Shown here: in pieces, positions 12,525 to 12,564 of the stretch | How positions within the stretch are numbered: position 1 is the first letter of the stretch | How the letters are laid out: each line of letters begins with the position of its first letter | DNA from: an uncultured Eubacteriales bacterium | GTDB taxonomy: Bacteria > Bacillota > Clostridia > Oscillospirales > Oscillospiraceae | Direction: 5' to 3' | DNA: 12,564 bases | Assembly (NCBI GenBank): GCA_902477055.1 | Contig: CABSFY010000069.1 | Span: 1 to 12,564 of the forward strand | Made by a program: the position numbers and the translations under genes | The notes under the pieces: model-generated | Database searches by the model: none | What the model saw: the letters and a program-made list of their open reading frames with translations, nothing else | Told to the model about the DNA's origin: nothing

Positions 12525-12564
12525 AAATTGCAAAATAGGAATAAGGAAGATTATTTTGCAATTT
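12525..12564. repeat. AT-rich 13-bp perfect inverted repeat at the window edge
   Basis: AAATTGCAAAATA (12525-12537) and TATTTTGCAATTT (12552-12564) are exact reverse complements separated by 14 bases. The right arm ends at the last base of the window, so the repeat may extend further. It is AT-rich, unlike the GC-rich hairpins before it. It could be an operator, a terminator part or the end of a mobile element; the sequence here does not decide. Confidence 0.6.

Overview
The window looks like chromosomal core sequence from a GC-rich member of the Clostridia, most like an Oscillospiraceae/Ruminococcaceae-type gut Firmicute. The reasons are Firmicutes-style MurC motifs, strong AGGAGG ribosome binding sites, sigma-A promoters with near-consensus TTGACA/TATAAT boxes, a CarD-family regulator of the clostridial size, an NfeD/SPFH pair and an SLH-domain surface protein. 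The placement is inferred from gene content and composition only. No phage, plasmid, CRISPR, tRNA or rRNA sequence was seen.

Layout. (1) Bases 1-1597 (+): the 3' end of metK followed by a PLP-dependent aminotransferase, probably one transcript, closed by a long bidirectional hairpin. (2) 1660-3021 (-): an NfeD/SPFH (stomatin-like) membrane pair, then a 176-base gap holding a degenerate palindromic repeat. (3) 3198-5238 (-): a small RluA-type pseudouridine synthase and murC, with a probable murC promoter overlapping the rluA-like stop codon. (4) 5434-5943 (+): a CarD-family regulator, divergent from the rluA-like gene, with a strong extended -10 promoter and a good terminator. (5) 6062-8194 (+): a secreted protein with a WG-like repeat and three C-terminal SLH domains, behind a near-perfect promoter. 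(6) 8195-8449: a 124-bp palindromic MITE-like element bracketed by two almost identical stem-loops. (7) 8450-10693 (-): an apparent operon of a small membrane protein, a D-2-hydroxyacid (glycerate/hydroxypyruvate type) dehydrogenase whose start lies one base after the upstream stop, and a DUF3298-like lipoprotein. (8) 10861-12444 (+): prfC (release factor 3), divergent from the operon with back-to-back promoters, followed by three consecutive stem-loops to the window edge.

The genes do not form one pathway. They cover methyl-donor synthesis (metK), peptidoglycan precursor synthesis (murC), RNA modification, transcription initiation control (CarD), translation termination (prfC), membrane organisation (NfeD/SPFH) and the cell surface (SLH protein, lipoprotein). 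I found no convincing new multigene system. The most unusual content is intergenic: a repeat family with two copies here, the duplicated hairpins around one copy, a hairpin that would bury the aminotransferase Shine-Dalgarno, and the tandem hairpins after prfC.
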